The notes under the pieces are model-generated. The model made no database searches. It saw only the letters and a list, made by a program, of their open reading frames with translations, and was not told where the DNA came from. The translations under genes were made by a program, and so were the position numbers. DNA of 64,000 nt from Limnoperna fortunei. Taxonomy: Eukaryota > Mollusca > Bivalvia > Mytilida > Modiolidae. Shown in pieces: positions 11,501 to 22,900 of this stretch (positions are counted from its first letter, which is position 1; each line of letters opens with the position of its first letter). The DNA is taken from positions 18,362,641-18,426,640 of the forward strand of contig OX104122.1 of assembly GCA_944474755.1 (NCBI GenBank), given 5' to 3'.

Positions 11501-14500
11501 TTTAGTTTTGTACAGTTTATTGACTGGTTCTTTATTGAGTTTTGTACAGTTTATTGACTGGTTCTTTTTTAGTTTTGTACGGTTTATTGACTGTTTCTTT
11601 ATTTACTTTTGTGCAGTTTATTGACTGTTTCTTTATTTAGTTTTGTACCGTTTATTGACTGGTTCTTTATTCAGTTTTCTATAGTTTATTGACTCTTTCT
11701 TTATTTAGTTTTGTACAGTTTATTGACTGTTTCTTTATTGAGTTTTGTACAGTTTATTGACTGTTTCTTTATTGAGTTTTGTACAGTTTACAGACTGGTT
11801 CTTTATTGAGTTTTGTAGAGTTTACTGACTGTTTCTTTATTGTGTTTTGTACAGTTTACTGACTGGTTCTTTTTTGAGTGTTGTACAGTTTATTGACTGG
11901 TTCTTTGTTGAGTTTTGTACAGTTTATTGACTGTTTCTTTATTGTGTTTGTGCAAAATTTATTGACTGGTTCTTTATTGAGTTTTGTGCAGTTTATTGAC
12001 TGTTTTCTTTATTGATTGAGTTTTGTAAAGTTTATTGACTGGTTCTTTATTGAGTTTTGTACAGTTTCTTGACTGGTTCTTTATTGAGTTTTGTACAGTT
12101 TATTGACTGGTTCTTTATTGAGTTTTGTACAGTTTATTGACTGGTTCTTTATTGAGTTTTGAACAGTTTATTGACTGTTTCTTTATTGAGTTTTGTACAG
12201 TTTATTGACTGTTTCTTTATTGAGATTTTTAGTTTATTGACTGGTTCTTTATTGAGTTTTGTACAGTTTATTGACTGGTTCCTTATTCAGTTTTGTGCAG
12301 TTTATTGACTGTTTCTTTATTTAGTTTTGTACAGTTTATTGACTGGTTCTTTATTCAGTTTTGTATAGTGTACTGACTGTTTCTTTATTTAGTTTTGTAC
12401 AGTTTATTGACTGGTTCTTTTATTAGTTTTGTACAGTTTATTGACTGTTTCTTTATTTAGTTTTGTGCAGTTTATTGACTGTTTCTTTATTTAGTTTTGT
12501 ACAGTTTATTGACTGGTTCTTTATTCAGTTTTGTATAGTGTACTGACTGTTTCTTTATTTAGTTTTGTACAGTTTATTGACTGGTTCTTTTATTAGTTTT
12601 GTACAGTTTATTGACTGTTTCTTTATTTACTTTTGTGCAGTTTATAGACTATTTCTTTATTTAGTTTTGTACCGTTTATTGACTGGTTCTTTATTCAGTT
12701 TTCTATAGTTTATTGACTGTTTCTTTATTTAGTTTTGTACAGTTTATTGACTGTTTCTTTATTGAGTTTTGTACAGTTTATTGACTGTTTCTTTATTGAG
12801 TTTTGTACAGTTTACAGACTGCTTCTTTATTGAGTTTTCTAGAGTTTACTGACTGTTTCTTTATTGAGTTTTGTACAGTTTACTGGCTGGTTCTTTTTTG
12901 AGTTTGGTACAGTTTATTGACTGGTTCTTTGTTGATTTTTGTACAGTTTATTGACTGTTTCTTTATTGAGTTTGTGCACAATTTATTGACTGGTTCTTTA
13001 TTGAGTTTTGTGCAGTTTATTGACTGTTTCTTTATTGATTGAGTTTTGTACAGTTTATTGACTGGTTCTTTATTGAGTTTTGTACAGTTTATTGACTGGT
13101 TCTTTATTGAGTTTTGTACAGTTTATTGACTGGTTCTTTATTGAGTTTTGTACAGTTTATTGACTGTTTCTTTATTGAGTTTTGTACAGTTTATTGACTG
13201 TTTCTTTATTGAGATTTGTAGTTTATTGACTGGTTCTTTATTGAGTTTTGTACAGTTTATCGACTGGTTCCTTATTCAGTTTTGTACAGTTTATTGACTG
13301 GTTCTTTTTTTAGTTTTGTACGGTTTATTGATTGTTTCTTTATTTACTTTTGTGCAGTTTATTGACTGTTTCTTTATTTAGTTTTGTACCGTTTATTGAC
13401 TTGTTCTTCATTCAGTTTTCTATAGTTTATTGACTGTTTCTTTATTTAGTTTTGTACAGTTTATTGACTGTTTCTTTATTGAGTTTTGTACAGTTTATTG
13501 ACTGTTTCTTTATTGAGTTTTGTACAGTTTACAGACTGGTTCTTTATTGTGTTTTGTAGAGTTTACTGACTGTTTCTTTATTGAGTTTTGTAGTTTATTG
13601 ACTGGTTCCTTATTCAGTTTTGTACAGTTTATTGACTGGTTCTATTTTGAGTTTTGTACAGTTTATTGACTGGTTCGTTGTTGAGTTTTGAATAGTTTAT
13701 TGACTGGTTCTTTATTCAGTTATGTATAGTTTATTGACTGTTTCTTTATTTAGTTTTGTACAGTTTATTGACTGTTTCTTTATTCAGTTTTGTAAAGGTT
13801 ATCGACTGTTTCTTTATTGAGTTTTGTACAGTATATTGACTGGTTTTTTGTTCACTTATGTACAGTTTATTGACTGTTTCTTTATTGAGTCTTGTACAGT
13901 TTATTGACTGTTTCTTTATTTACTTTTGTACAGTTTATTGACTGTTTCTTTATTTAGTTTTGTACAGTTAGTTGACTGTTTCTTTATTGAGTTTTGTACA
14001 GTTTATTGACTGGTTTTTTATTGAGTTTTGTACAGTTTATTGACAGTTTTTTTATTGAGTTTTGTACAGTTTATTGACTGGTTCTTTATTGAGTTTTGTA
14101 CAGTTGATTGACTGGTTCTTTATTTAGTTTTGTACAGTTTATTGACTGTTTCTTTATTTAGTTTTGTGCAGTTTATTGTCTGTTTCTTTATTTAGTTTTG
14201 TACAGTTTATTGACTGGTTCTTTATTCAGTTTTGTATAGTGTACTGACCGTTTCTTTATTTAGTTTTGTACAGTTTATAGACTGGTTCTTTTATTAGTTT
14301 TGTACAGTTTATTGACTGTTTCTTTATTTACTTTTGTGCAGTTTATAGACTGTTTCTTTATTTAGTTTTGTACCGTTTATTGACTGGTTCTTTATTCAGT
14401 TTTCTATAGTTTATTGACTGTTTCTTTATTTAGTTTTGTACAGTTTATTGACTGTTTCTTTATAGAGTTTTGTACAGTTTATTGACTGTTTCTTTATTGA

Positions 14501-15840
14501 GTTTTGTACAGTTTACAGACTGGTCCTTTATTGAGTTTTCTAGAGTTTACTGACTGTTTCTTTATTGAGTTTTGTACAGTTTACTGACTGGTTCTTTTTT
14601 GAGTTTTGTACAGTTTATTGACTGGTTCTTTGTTGATTTTTGTACAGTTTATTGACTGTTTCTTTATTGAGTTTGTGCACAATTTATTGACTGGTTCTTT
14701 ATTGAGTTTTGTGCAGTTTATTGACTGTTTCTTTATTGATTGAGTTTTGTACAGTTTATTGACTGGTTCTTTATTGAGTTTTGTACAGTTTATTGACTGG
14801 TTCTTTATTGAGTTTTGTACAGTTTATTGACTGGTTCTTTATTGAGTTTTGTACAGTTTATTGACTGTTTCTTTATTGAGTTTTGTACAGTTTATTGACT
14901 GTTTCTTTATTGAGTTTTGTACAGTTTACAGACTGGTTCTTTATTGAGTTTTGTAGAGTTTACTGACTGTTTCTTTATTGAGTTTTGTAGAGATTACTGA
15001 CTGGTTCTTTTTTGAGTTTTGTACAGTTTATTGACTGGTTCTTTGTTGATTTTTGTACAGTTTATTGACTGTTTCTTTATTGTGTTTGTGCAAAATTTAT
15101 TGACTGGTTCTTTATTGAGTTTTGTGCAGTTTATTGACTGTTTCTTTATTGATTGAGTTTTGTACAGTTTATTGACTGGTTCTTTATTGAGTTTTGTACA
15201 GTTTATTGACTGGTTCTTTATTGAGTTTTCTACAGTTTATTGACTGGTTCTTTATTGAGTTTTGTACAGTTTATTGACTGTTTCTTTATTGAGTTTTGTA
15301 CAGTTTATTGACTGTTTCTTTATTGAGATTTGCAGTTTATTGACTGGTTCTTTATTGAGTTTTGTACAGTTTATTGACTGGTTCCTTATTCAGTTTTGTA
15401 CAGTTTATTGACTGGTTCTATTTTAAGTTTTGTACAGTTTTATTGACTGGTTCTTTATTGAGTTTTGAATAGTTTATTGACTGGTTCTTTATTCAGTTAT
15501 GTATAGTTTATTGACTGTTTCTTTATTTAGTTTTGTACAGTTTATTAACTGTTTCTTTATTCAGTTTTGTAAAGGTTATCGACTGTTTCTTTATTGAGTT
15601 TTGTACAGTTTATTGACTGGTTTTTTGTTCACTTATATACAGTTTATTGACTGTTTCTTTATTGAGTCTTGTACAGTTTATTGACTGTTTCTTTATTTAC
15701 TTTTGTACAGTTTATTGACTGTTTCTTTATTTAGTTTTGTACAGTTTGTTGACTGTTTCTTTATTGAGTTTTGTACAGTTTATTGACTGGTTTTTTATTG
15801 AGTTTTGTACAGTTTATTGACTGTTTCTTTATTGAGTTTT
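11500..15840 (+). repeat. right-type satellite segment, embedded
   Basis: Markers switch to the right-type family: the 38-bp unit (near 12011, 13034, 14735, 15148), TTTGTGCAAAATTT, TTTGTGCACAATTT, GAGATTTGTAG, TTATATACAG and GTGTACTGAC. Parts of this segment reappear far away. The 12.8-14.9 kb stretch matches sequence 12132 bp downstream and again 14786 bp downstream. The stretch holding the 14735 and 15148 markers matches sequence 6099 bp downstream. It is flanked on both sides by left-type array, so it looks like an insertion or exchange of one family into the other. Confidence 0.7.
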
Positions 15841-16846
15841 GTACAGTTTATTGACTGGTTCTTTATTGAGTTTTGTACAGTTTATTGACTGGTTCTTTAT
15901 TGAGTTTTGTACAGTTTATTGACTGTTTCTTTATTGAGTTTTGTATAGTTTATTGACTGGTTCTTTATTCAGTTATGTATAGTTTATTGACTGTTTCTTT
16001 ATTTATTTTTGTACAGTTTATTGACTGTTTCTTTATTCAGTTTTGTAAAGGTTATCGACTGTTTCTTGATTGAGTTTTGTACAGTTTATTGACAGGTTCT
16101 TTGTTCAGTTATGTACAGTTTATTGACTGTTTCTTTATTGAGTTTTGTACAGTTTATTGACTGTTTCTTTATTTACTTTTGTACAGTTTATTGACTGTTT
16201 CTTTATTGAGTTTTGTACAGTTTATTGACTGGTTTTTTATTGAGTTTTGTACAGTTTATTGACAGTTTCTTTATTGAGTTTTGTACAGTTTATTGACTGG
16301 TTCTTTATTGAGTTTTGTACAGTTTATTGACTGGTTCTTTATTAAGTTTTGTACAGTTTATTGACTGGTTCTTTATTAAGTTTTGTACAGTTTATTGACT
16401 GTTTCTTTATTTAGTTTTATACAGTTTATTGTCTGGTTCTTTATTCAGTTTCGTACAGTTTATTGACTGGTTCTTTATTGAGTTTTGTATAGTTTATTGA
16501 CTGTTTCTTTATTTAGTTTTGTACAGTTTATTGACTGTTTCTTTATTTAGTTTTGTGCAGTTTATTGACTGTTTCTTTATTTAGTTTTGTTCAGTTTATT
16601 GACTGGTTCTTTATTCAGTTTTCTAAAGTTTATTGACTGTTTCTTTATTTAGTTTTGTACAGTTTACAGACTGGTTCTTTATTGAGTTTTGTACAGTTTA
16701 TTGACTGGTTCCTTATTCAGTTTTGTACAGTTTACTGACTGGTTCTTTTTTCAGTTTTGTAAAGATTATCGACTGTTTCTTTATTTAGTTTTGTACAGTT
16801 TATTGACTAGTTCTTTGTTCAGTTATGTACAGTTTATTGACAGTTT
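15840..16846 (+). repeat. rearranged copy of left-type array
   Basis: This kilobase is left-type again. The GTAAAGG marker near 16047, followed by TTTCTTGATTGAG and GACAGGTTC, matches 9915 (offset 6132). TTTTATACAG near 16412 matches 10280 (offset 6132). TTCTAAAG at 16621 matches 10591 (offset 6030, so exactly three units lost). After 16751 the offset falls to 5724, a further loss of exactly nine units. The copy ends at the SINE. Both deletions are whole numbers of units, as expected of unequal exchange between aligned units. Confidence 0.8.
16751..16752. other. nine-unit deletion junction
   Basis: The sequence GGTTCTTTTTT ending at 16751 matches 10711-10721, while CAGTTTTGTAAAG starting at 16752 matches 11028 onward. 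Relative to the 10.7-11.1 kb copy, 306 bp (9 x 34) is missing with the unit phase intact. The alternative, that the left copy gained nine units, cannot be excluded from two copies alone. Confidence 0.7.
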
Positions 16847-16970
16847 TCCTACCGCAGGTCGGGGGTTCTCTCCGGGTACTCCGGCTTCCTCCCCCAATAA
16901 AAACTGGACGCCATGAAATAGCTGAAAAATTGCTGAAAGTGGCGTTAAAACACCATTCAAACAAACAAAA
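16847..16970 (+). mobile_element. 5'-truncated SINE-like retroelement fragment
   Basis: This is the only non-satellite DNA in the window. The left part is GC-rich with clustered CpGs and carries GGGTACTCCGGCTTCCTCCC at 16874-16893. It is followed by ATGAAATAGCTG (16913-16924) and GTGGCGTTAAAACACC (16939-16954), then a CAAA-rich tail. From memory, this motif order is typical of the 3' part of dispersed SINEs in molluscs and other marine invertebrates, possibly with a central domain of the MetaSINE type; I could not check a database. No tRNA-related head with convincing A and B boxes is visible, so the copy is probably 5'-truncated. Unit phase is kept across it: unit position 24 lies at 16846 and position 25 at 16971. 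No target-site duplication is evident. The left edge is uncertain by about 5 bp because CAGTTTT could belong to either side. It cannot encode a protein. Confidence 0.75.
16958..16970 (+). repeat. CAAA-type 3' tail of the SINE
   Basis: CAAACAAACAAAA directly follows ACACCATT and ends where the satellite resumes with CTTTATTGAG. Short simple tails of this type are usual at the 3' ends of SINEs mobilised by LINE machinery. The tail fixes the element's orientation as + and defines its right edge precisely. Confidence 0.75.
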
Positions 16971-19900
16971 CTTTATTGAGTTTTGTGCAGTTTATTGACT
17001 GTTTCTTTATTGATTGAGTTTTGTACAGTTTATTGACTGGTTCTTTATTGAGTTTTGTACAGTTTATTGACTGGTTCTTTATTGAGTTTTGTACAGTTTA
17101 TTGACTGGTTCTTTATTGAGTTTTGTACAGTTTATTGACTGTTTCTTTATTGAGTTTTGTACAGTTTATTGACTGTTTCTTTATTGAGTTTTGTACAGTT
17201 TACAGACTGGTTCTTTATTGAGTTTTGTAGAGTTTACTGACTGTTTCTTTATTGAGTTTTGTACAGTTTACTGACTGGTTCTTTTTTGAGTTTTGTACAG
17301 TTTATTGACTGGTTCTTTGTTGAGTTTTGTACAGTTTATTGACTGTTTCTTTATTGTGTTTGTGCAAAATTTATTGACTGGTTCTTTATTGAGTTTTGTG
17401 CAGTTTATTGACTGTTTCTTTATTGATTGAGTTTTGTACAGTTTATTGACTGGTTCTTTATTGAGTTTTGTACAGTTTATTGACTGGTTCTTTATTGATT
17501 TTTCTACAGTTTATTGACTGGTTCTTTATTGAGTTTTGTACAGTTTATTGACTGTTTCTTTATTGAGTTTTGTACAGTTTATTGACTGTTTCTTTATTGA
17601 GATTTGCAGTTTATTGACTGGTTCTTTATTGAGTTTTGTACAGTTTATTGACTGGTTCCTTATTCAGTTTTGTACAGTTTATTGACTGGTTCTATTTTAA
17701 GTTTTGTATAGTTTTATTGACTGGTTCTTTATTGAGTTTTGAATAGTTTATTGACTGGTTCTTTATTCAGTTATGTATAGTTTATTGACTGTTTCTTTAT
17801 TTAGTTTTGTACAGTTTATTGACTGTTTCTTTATTCAGTTTTGTAAAGGTTATCGACTGTTTCTTTATTGAGTTTTGTACAGTTTATTGACTGGTGTTTT
17901 TGTTCACTTATATACAGTTTATTGACTGTTTCTTTATTGAGTCTTGTACAGTTTATTGACTGTTTCTTTATTTACTTTTGTACAGTTTATTGACTGTTTC
18001 TTTATTTAGTTTTGTACAGTTTGTTGACTGTTTCTTTATTGAGTTTTGTACAGTTTATTGACTGGTTTTTTATTGAGTTTTGTACAGTTTATTGACTGGT
18101 TCTTTATTGAGTTTTGTACAGTTGATTGACTGGTTCTTTATTTAGTTTTGTACAGTTTATTGACTGTTTCTTTATTTAGTTTTGTGCAGTTTATTGACTG
18201 TTTCTTCATTTAGTTTTGTACAGTTTATTGACTGGTTCTTTATTCAGTTTTGTATAGTGTACTGACTGTTTCTTTATTTAGTTTTGTACAGTTTATTGAC
18301 TGGTTCTTTTATTAGTTTTGTACAGTTTATTGACTGTTTCTTTATTTACTTTTGTGCAGTTTATAGACTGTTTCTTTATTTAGCTTTGTACCGTTTATTG
18401 ACTTGTTCTTTATTCAGTTTTCTATAGTTTATTGACTGTTTCTTTATTTAGTTTTGTACAGTTTATTGACTGTTTCTTTATTGAGTTTTGTACGGTTTAT
18501 TGACTGTTTCTTTATTGAGTTTTGTACAGTTTACAGACTGGTTCTTTATTGAGTTTTGTAGGGTTTACTGACTGTTTCTTTTTTGAGTTTTGTACAGTTT
18601 ACTGACTGGTTCTTTTTTGAGTTTTGTACAGTTTACTGACTGGTTCTTTTTTGAGTTTTGTACAGTTTATTGACTGGTTCTTTGTTGAGTTTTGTACAGT
18701 TTATTGACTGTTTCTTTATTGTGTTTGTGCAAAATTTATTGACTGGTTCTTTATTGAGTTTTGTGCAGTTTATTGACTGTTTCTTTATTGATTGAGTTTT
18801 GTACAGTTTATTGACTGGTTCTTTATTGAGTTTTGTACAGTTTATTGACTGGTTCTTTATTGAGTTTTCTACAGTTTATTGACTGGTTCTTTATTGAGTT
18901 TTGTACAGTTTATTGACTGTTTCTTTATTGAGTTTTGTACAGTTTATTGACTGTTTCTTTATTGAGATTTGCAGTTTATTGACTGGTTCTTTATTGAGTT
19001 TTGTACAGTTTATTGACTGGTTCCTTATTCAGTTTTGTACAGTTTATTGACTGGTTCTATTTTAAGTTTTGTACAGTTTTATTGACTGGTTCTTTATTGA
19101 GTTTTGAATAGTTTATTGACTGGTTCTTTATTCAGTTATGTATAGTTTATTGACTGTTTCTTTATTTAGTTTTGTACAGTTTATTGACTGTTTCTTTATT
19201 CAGTTTTGTAAAGGTTATCGACTGTTTCTTTATTGAGTTTTGTACAGTTTATTGACTGGTTTTTTGTTCACTTATATACAGTTTATTGACTGTTTCTTTA
19301 TTGAGTCTTGTACAGTTTATTGACTGTTTCTTTATTTACTTTTGTACAGTTTATTGACTGTTTCTTTATTTAGTTTTGTACAGTTTGTTGACTGGTTCCT
19401 TATTCAGTTTTGTACAGTTTATTGACTGGTTTTTTATTGAGTTTTGTACAGTTTATTGACAGTTTTTTTATTGAGTTTTGTACAGTTTATTGACTGGTTC
19501 TTTATTGAGTTTTGTACAGTTGATTGACTTGTTCTTTATTTAGTTTTGTACAGTTTATTGACTGTTTCTTTATTTAGTTTTGTGCAGTTTATTGACTGTT
19601 TCTTCATTTAGTTTTGTACAGTTTATTGACTGGTTCTTTATTCAGTTTTGTATAGTGTACTGACTGTTTCTTTATTTAGTTTTGTACAGTTTATTGACTG
19701 GTTCTTTTATTAGTTTTGTACAGTTTATTGACTGTTTCTTTATTTACTTTTGTGCAGTTTATAGACTGTTTCTTTATTTAGCTTTGTACCGTTTATTGAC
19801 TTGTTCTTTATTCAGTTTTCTATAGTTTATTGACTGTTTCTTTATTTAGTTTTGTACAGTTTATTGACTGTTTCTTTATTGAGTTTTGTACGGTTTATTG

Positions 19901-22900
19901 ACTGTTTCTTTATTGAGTTTTGTACAGTTTACAGACTGGTTCTTTATTGAGTTTTGTAGGGTTTACTGACTGTTTCTTTATTGAGTTTTGTACAGTTTAC
20001 TGACTGGTTCTTTTTTGAGTTTTGTACAGTTTATTGACTGGTTCTTTGTTGAGTTTTGTACAGTTTATTGACTGTTTCTTTACTGTGTTTGTGCAAAATT
20101 TATTGACTGGTTCTTTATTGAGTTTTGTGCAGTTTATTGACTGTTTCTTTATTGATTGAATTTTGTACAGTTTATTGACTGGTTCTTTATTGAGTTTTGT
20201 ACAGTTTATTGACTGGTTCTTTATTGAGTTTTCTACAGTTTATTGACCGGTTCTTTATTGAGTTTTGTACAGTTTATTGACTGTTTCTTTATTGAGTTTT
20301 GTACAGTTTATTGACTGTTTCTTTATTGAGATTTGTAGTTTATTGACTGGTTCTTTATTGAGTTTTGTACAGTTTATTGACTGGTTCCTTATTCAGTTTT
20401 GTACAGTTTATTGACTGGTTCTATTTTGAGTTTTGTACAGTTTATTGACTGGTTCTTTATTGAGTTTTGAATAGTTTATTGACTGGTTCTTTATTCAGTT
20501 ATGTATAGTTTATTGACTGTTTCTTTATTTAGTTTTGTACAGTTTATTGACTGTTTCTTTATTGAGTTTTGTACAGTTTATTGACTGTTTCTTTATTGAG
20601 TTTTGTACAGTTTACAGACTGGTCCTTTATTGAGTTTTCTAGAGTTTACTGACTGTTTCTTTATTGAGTTTTGTACAGTTTACTGACTGGTTCTTTTTTG
20701 AGTTTTGTACAGTTTATTGACTGGTTCTTTGTTGATTTTTGTACAGTTTATTGACTGTTTCTTTATTGAGTTTGTGCACAATTTATTGACTGGTTCTTTA
20801 TTGAGTTTTGTGCAGTTTATTGACTGTTTCTTTATTGATTGAGTTTTGTACAGTTTATTGACTGGTTCTTTATTGAGTTTTGTACAGTTTATTGACTGGT
20901 TCTTTATTCAGTTTTGTACAGTTTATTGACTGGTTCTTTATTGAGTTTTGTACAGTTTATTGACTGTTTCTTTATTGAGTTTTGTACAGTTTATTGACTG
21001 TTTCTTTATTGAGTTTTGTACAGTTTACAGACTGGTTCTTTATTGAGTTTTGTAGAGTTTACTGACTGTTTCTTTATTGAGTTTTGTACAGTTTACTGAC
21101 TGGTTCTTTTTTGAGTTTTGTACAGTTTATTGACTGGTTCTTTGTTGAGTTTTGTACAGTTTATTGACTGTTTCTTTATTGTGTTTGTGCAAAATTTATT
21201 GACTGGTTCTTTATTGAGTTTTGTGCAGTTTATTGACTGTTTCTTTATTGATTGAGTTTTGTACAGTTTATTGACTGGTTCTTTATTGAGTTTTGTACAG
21301 TTTATTGACTGGTTCTTTATTGAGTTTTGTATAGTTTATTGACTGGTTCTTTATTCAGTTATGTATAGTTTATTGACTGTTTCCTTATTCAGCTTTGTAC
21401 AGTTTATTGACTGGTTCTTTATTGAGATTTGCAGTTTATTGACTGGTTCTTTATTGAGTTTTGTACAGTTTATTGACTGGTTCCTTATTCAGTTTTGTAC
21501 AGTTTATTGACTGGTTCTATTTTAAGTTTTGTACAGTTTTATTGACTGGTTCTTTATTGAGTTTTGAATAGTTTATTGACTGGTTCTTTATTCAGTTATG
21601 TATAGTTTATTGACTGTTTCTTTATTTAGTTTTGTACAGTTTATTGACTGTTTCTTTATTCAGTTTTGTAAAGGTTATCGACTGTTTCTTTATTGAGTTT
21701 TGTACAGTTTATTGACTGGTTTTTTGTTCACTTATATACAGTTTATTGACTGTTTCTTTATTGAGTCTTGTACAGTTTATTGACTCTTTCTTTATTTACT
21801 TTTGTACAGTTTATTGACTGTTTCTTTATTTAGTTTTGTACAGTTTGTTGACTGTTTCTTTATTGAGTTTTGTACAGTTTATTGACTGGTTTTTTATTGA
21901 GTTTTGTACAGTTTATTGACAGTTTTTTTATTGAGTTTTGTACAGTTTATTGACTGGTTCTTTATTGAGTTTTGTACAGTTGATTGACTGGTTCTTTATT
22001 TAGTTTTGTACAGTTTATTGACTGTTTCTTTATTTAGTTTTGTGCAGTTTATTGACTGTTTCTTCATTTAGTTTTGTACAGTTTATTGACTGGTTCTTTA
22101 TTCAGTTTTGTATAGTGTACTGACTGTTTCTTTATTTAGTTTTGTACAGTTTATTGACTGGTTCTTTTATTAGTTTTGTACAGTTTATTGACTGTTTCTT
22201 TATTTACTTTTGTGCAGTTTATAGACTGTTTCTTTATTTAGCTTTGTACCGTTTATTGACTTGTTCTTTATTCAGTTTTCTATAGTTTATTGACTGTTTC
22301 TTTATTTAGTTTTGTACAGTTTATTGACTGTTTCTTTATTGAGTTTTGTACGGTTTATTGACTGTTTCTTTATTGAGTTTTGTACAGTTTACAGACTGGT
22401 TCTTCATTGAGTTTTGTAGGGTTTACTGACTGTTTCTTTATTGAGTTTTGTACAGTTTACTGACTGGTTCTTTTTTGAGTTTTGTACAGTTTACTGACTG
22501 GTTCTTTTTTGAGTTTTGTACAGTTTATTGACTGGTTCTTTGTTGAGTTTTGTACAGTTTATTGACTGTTTCTTTATTGTGTTTGTGCAAAATTTATTGA
22601 CTGGTTCTTTATTGAGTTTTGTGCAGTTTATTGACTGTTTCTTTATTGATTGCGTTTTGTACAGTTTATTGACTGGTTCTTTATTGAGTTTTGTACAGTT
22701 TATTGACTGGTTCTTTATTGAGTTTTCTACAGTTTATTGACTGGTTCTTTATTGAGTTTTGTACAGTTTATTTACTGTTTCTTTATTGAGTTTTGTACAG
22801 TTTATTGACTGTTTCTTTATTGAGATTTGCAGTTTATTGACTGGTTCTTTATTGAGTTTTGTACAGTTTATTGACTGGTTCCTTATTCAGTTTTGTACAG

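Larger units (their letters stand above)
1..16846 (+). repeat. 34-bp satellite array, left part
   Basis: Head-to-tail copies of a 34-bp unit fill this stretch. Taking a unit to start at the TTTT before GTACAG, its conserved blocks are GTACAG at unit positions 5-10, TTTATTGA at 11-18, CTG at 19-21, and a second TTTATTGA at 26-33. Unit position 22 alternates mainly between G and T. Position 32 occurs as G, T, C or A. Most units keep the 34-bp phase; a few are 31-38 bp or carry small indels. No unit in inverted orientation was seen. There is no open frame with coding character. This part contains the 1492-bp HOR, the 1.1-1.8 kb repeats before it, and a right-type segment at 11.5-15.8 kb. That the sequence is a satellite is seen directly; heterochromatic location is inferred. 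Confidence 0.97.

Noticed and set aside
16858..16875. Pol III B box in the SINE (GGGGTTCTCTCC)
   Set aside because: It only loosely resembles the GGTTCGANTCC consensus, is one base short, and has no A box at the usual distance upstream, where the sequence is already satellite.
16891..16902. Polyadenylation signal (AATAAA) in the SINE on the + strand
   Set aside because: The hexamer is present at about 16896-16901, but it lies inside the element body rather than near a transcript end, and SINEs of this kind are Pol III transcribed. There is no reason to call it functional.
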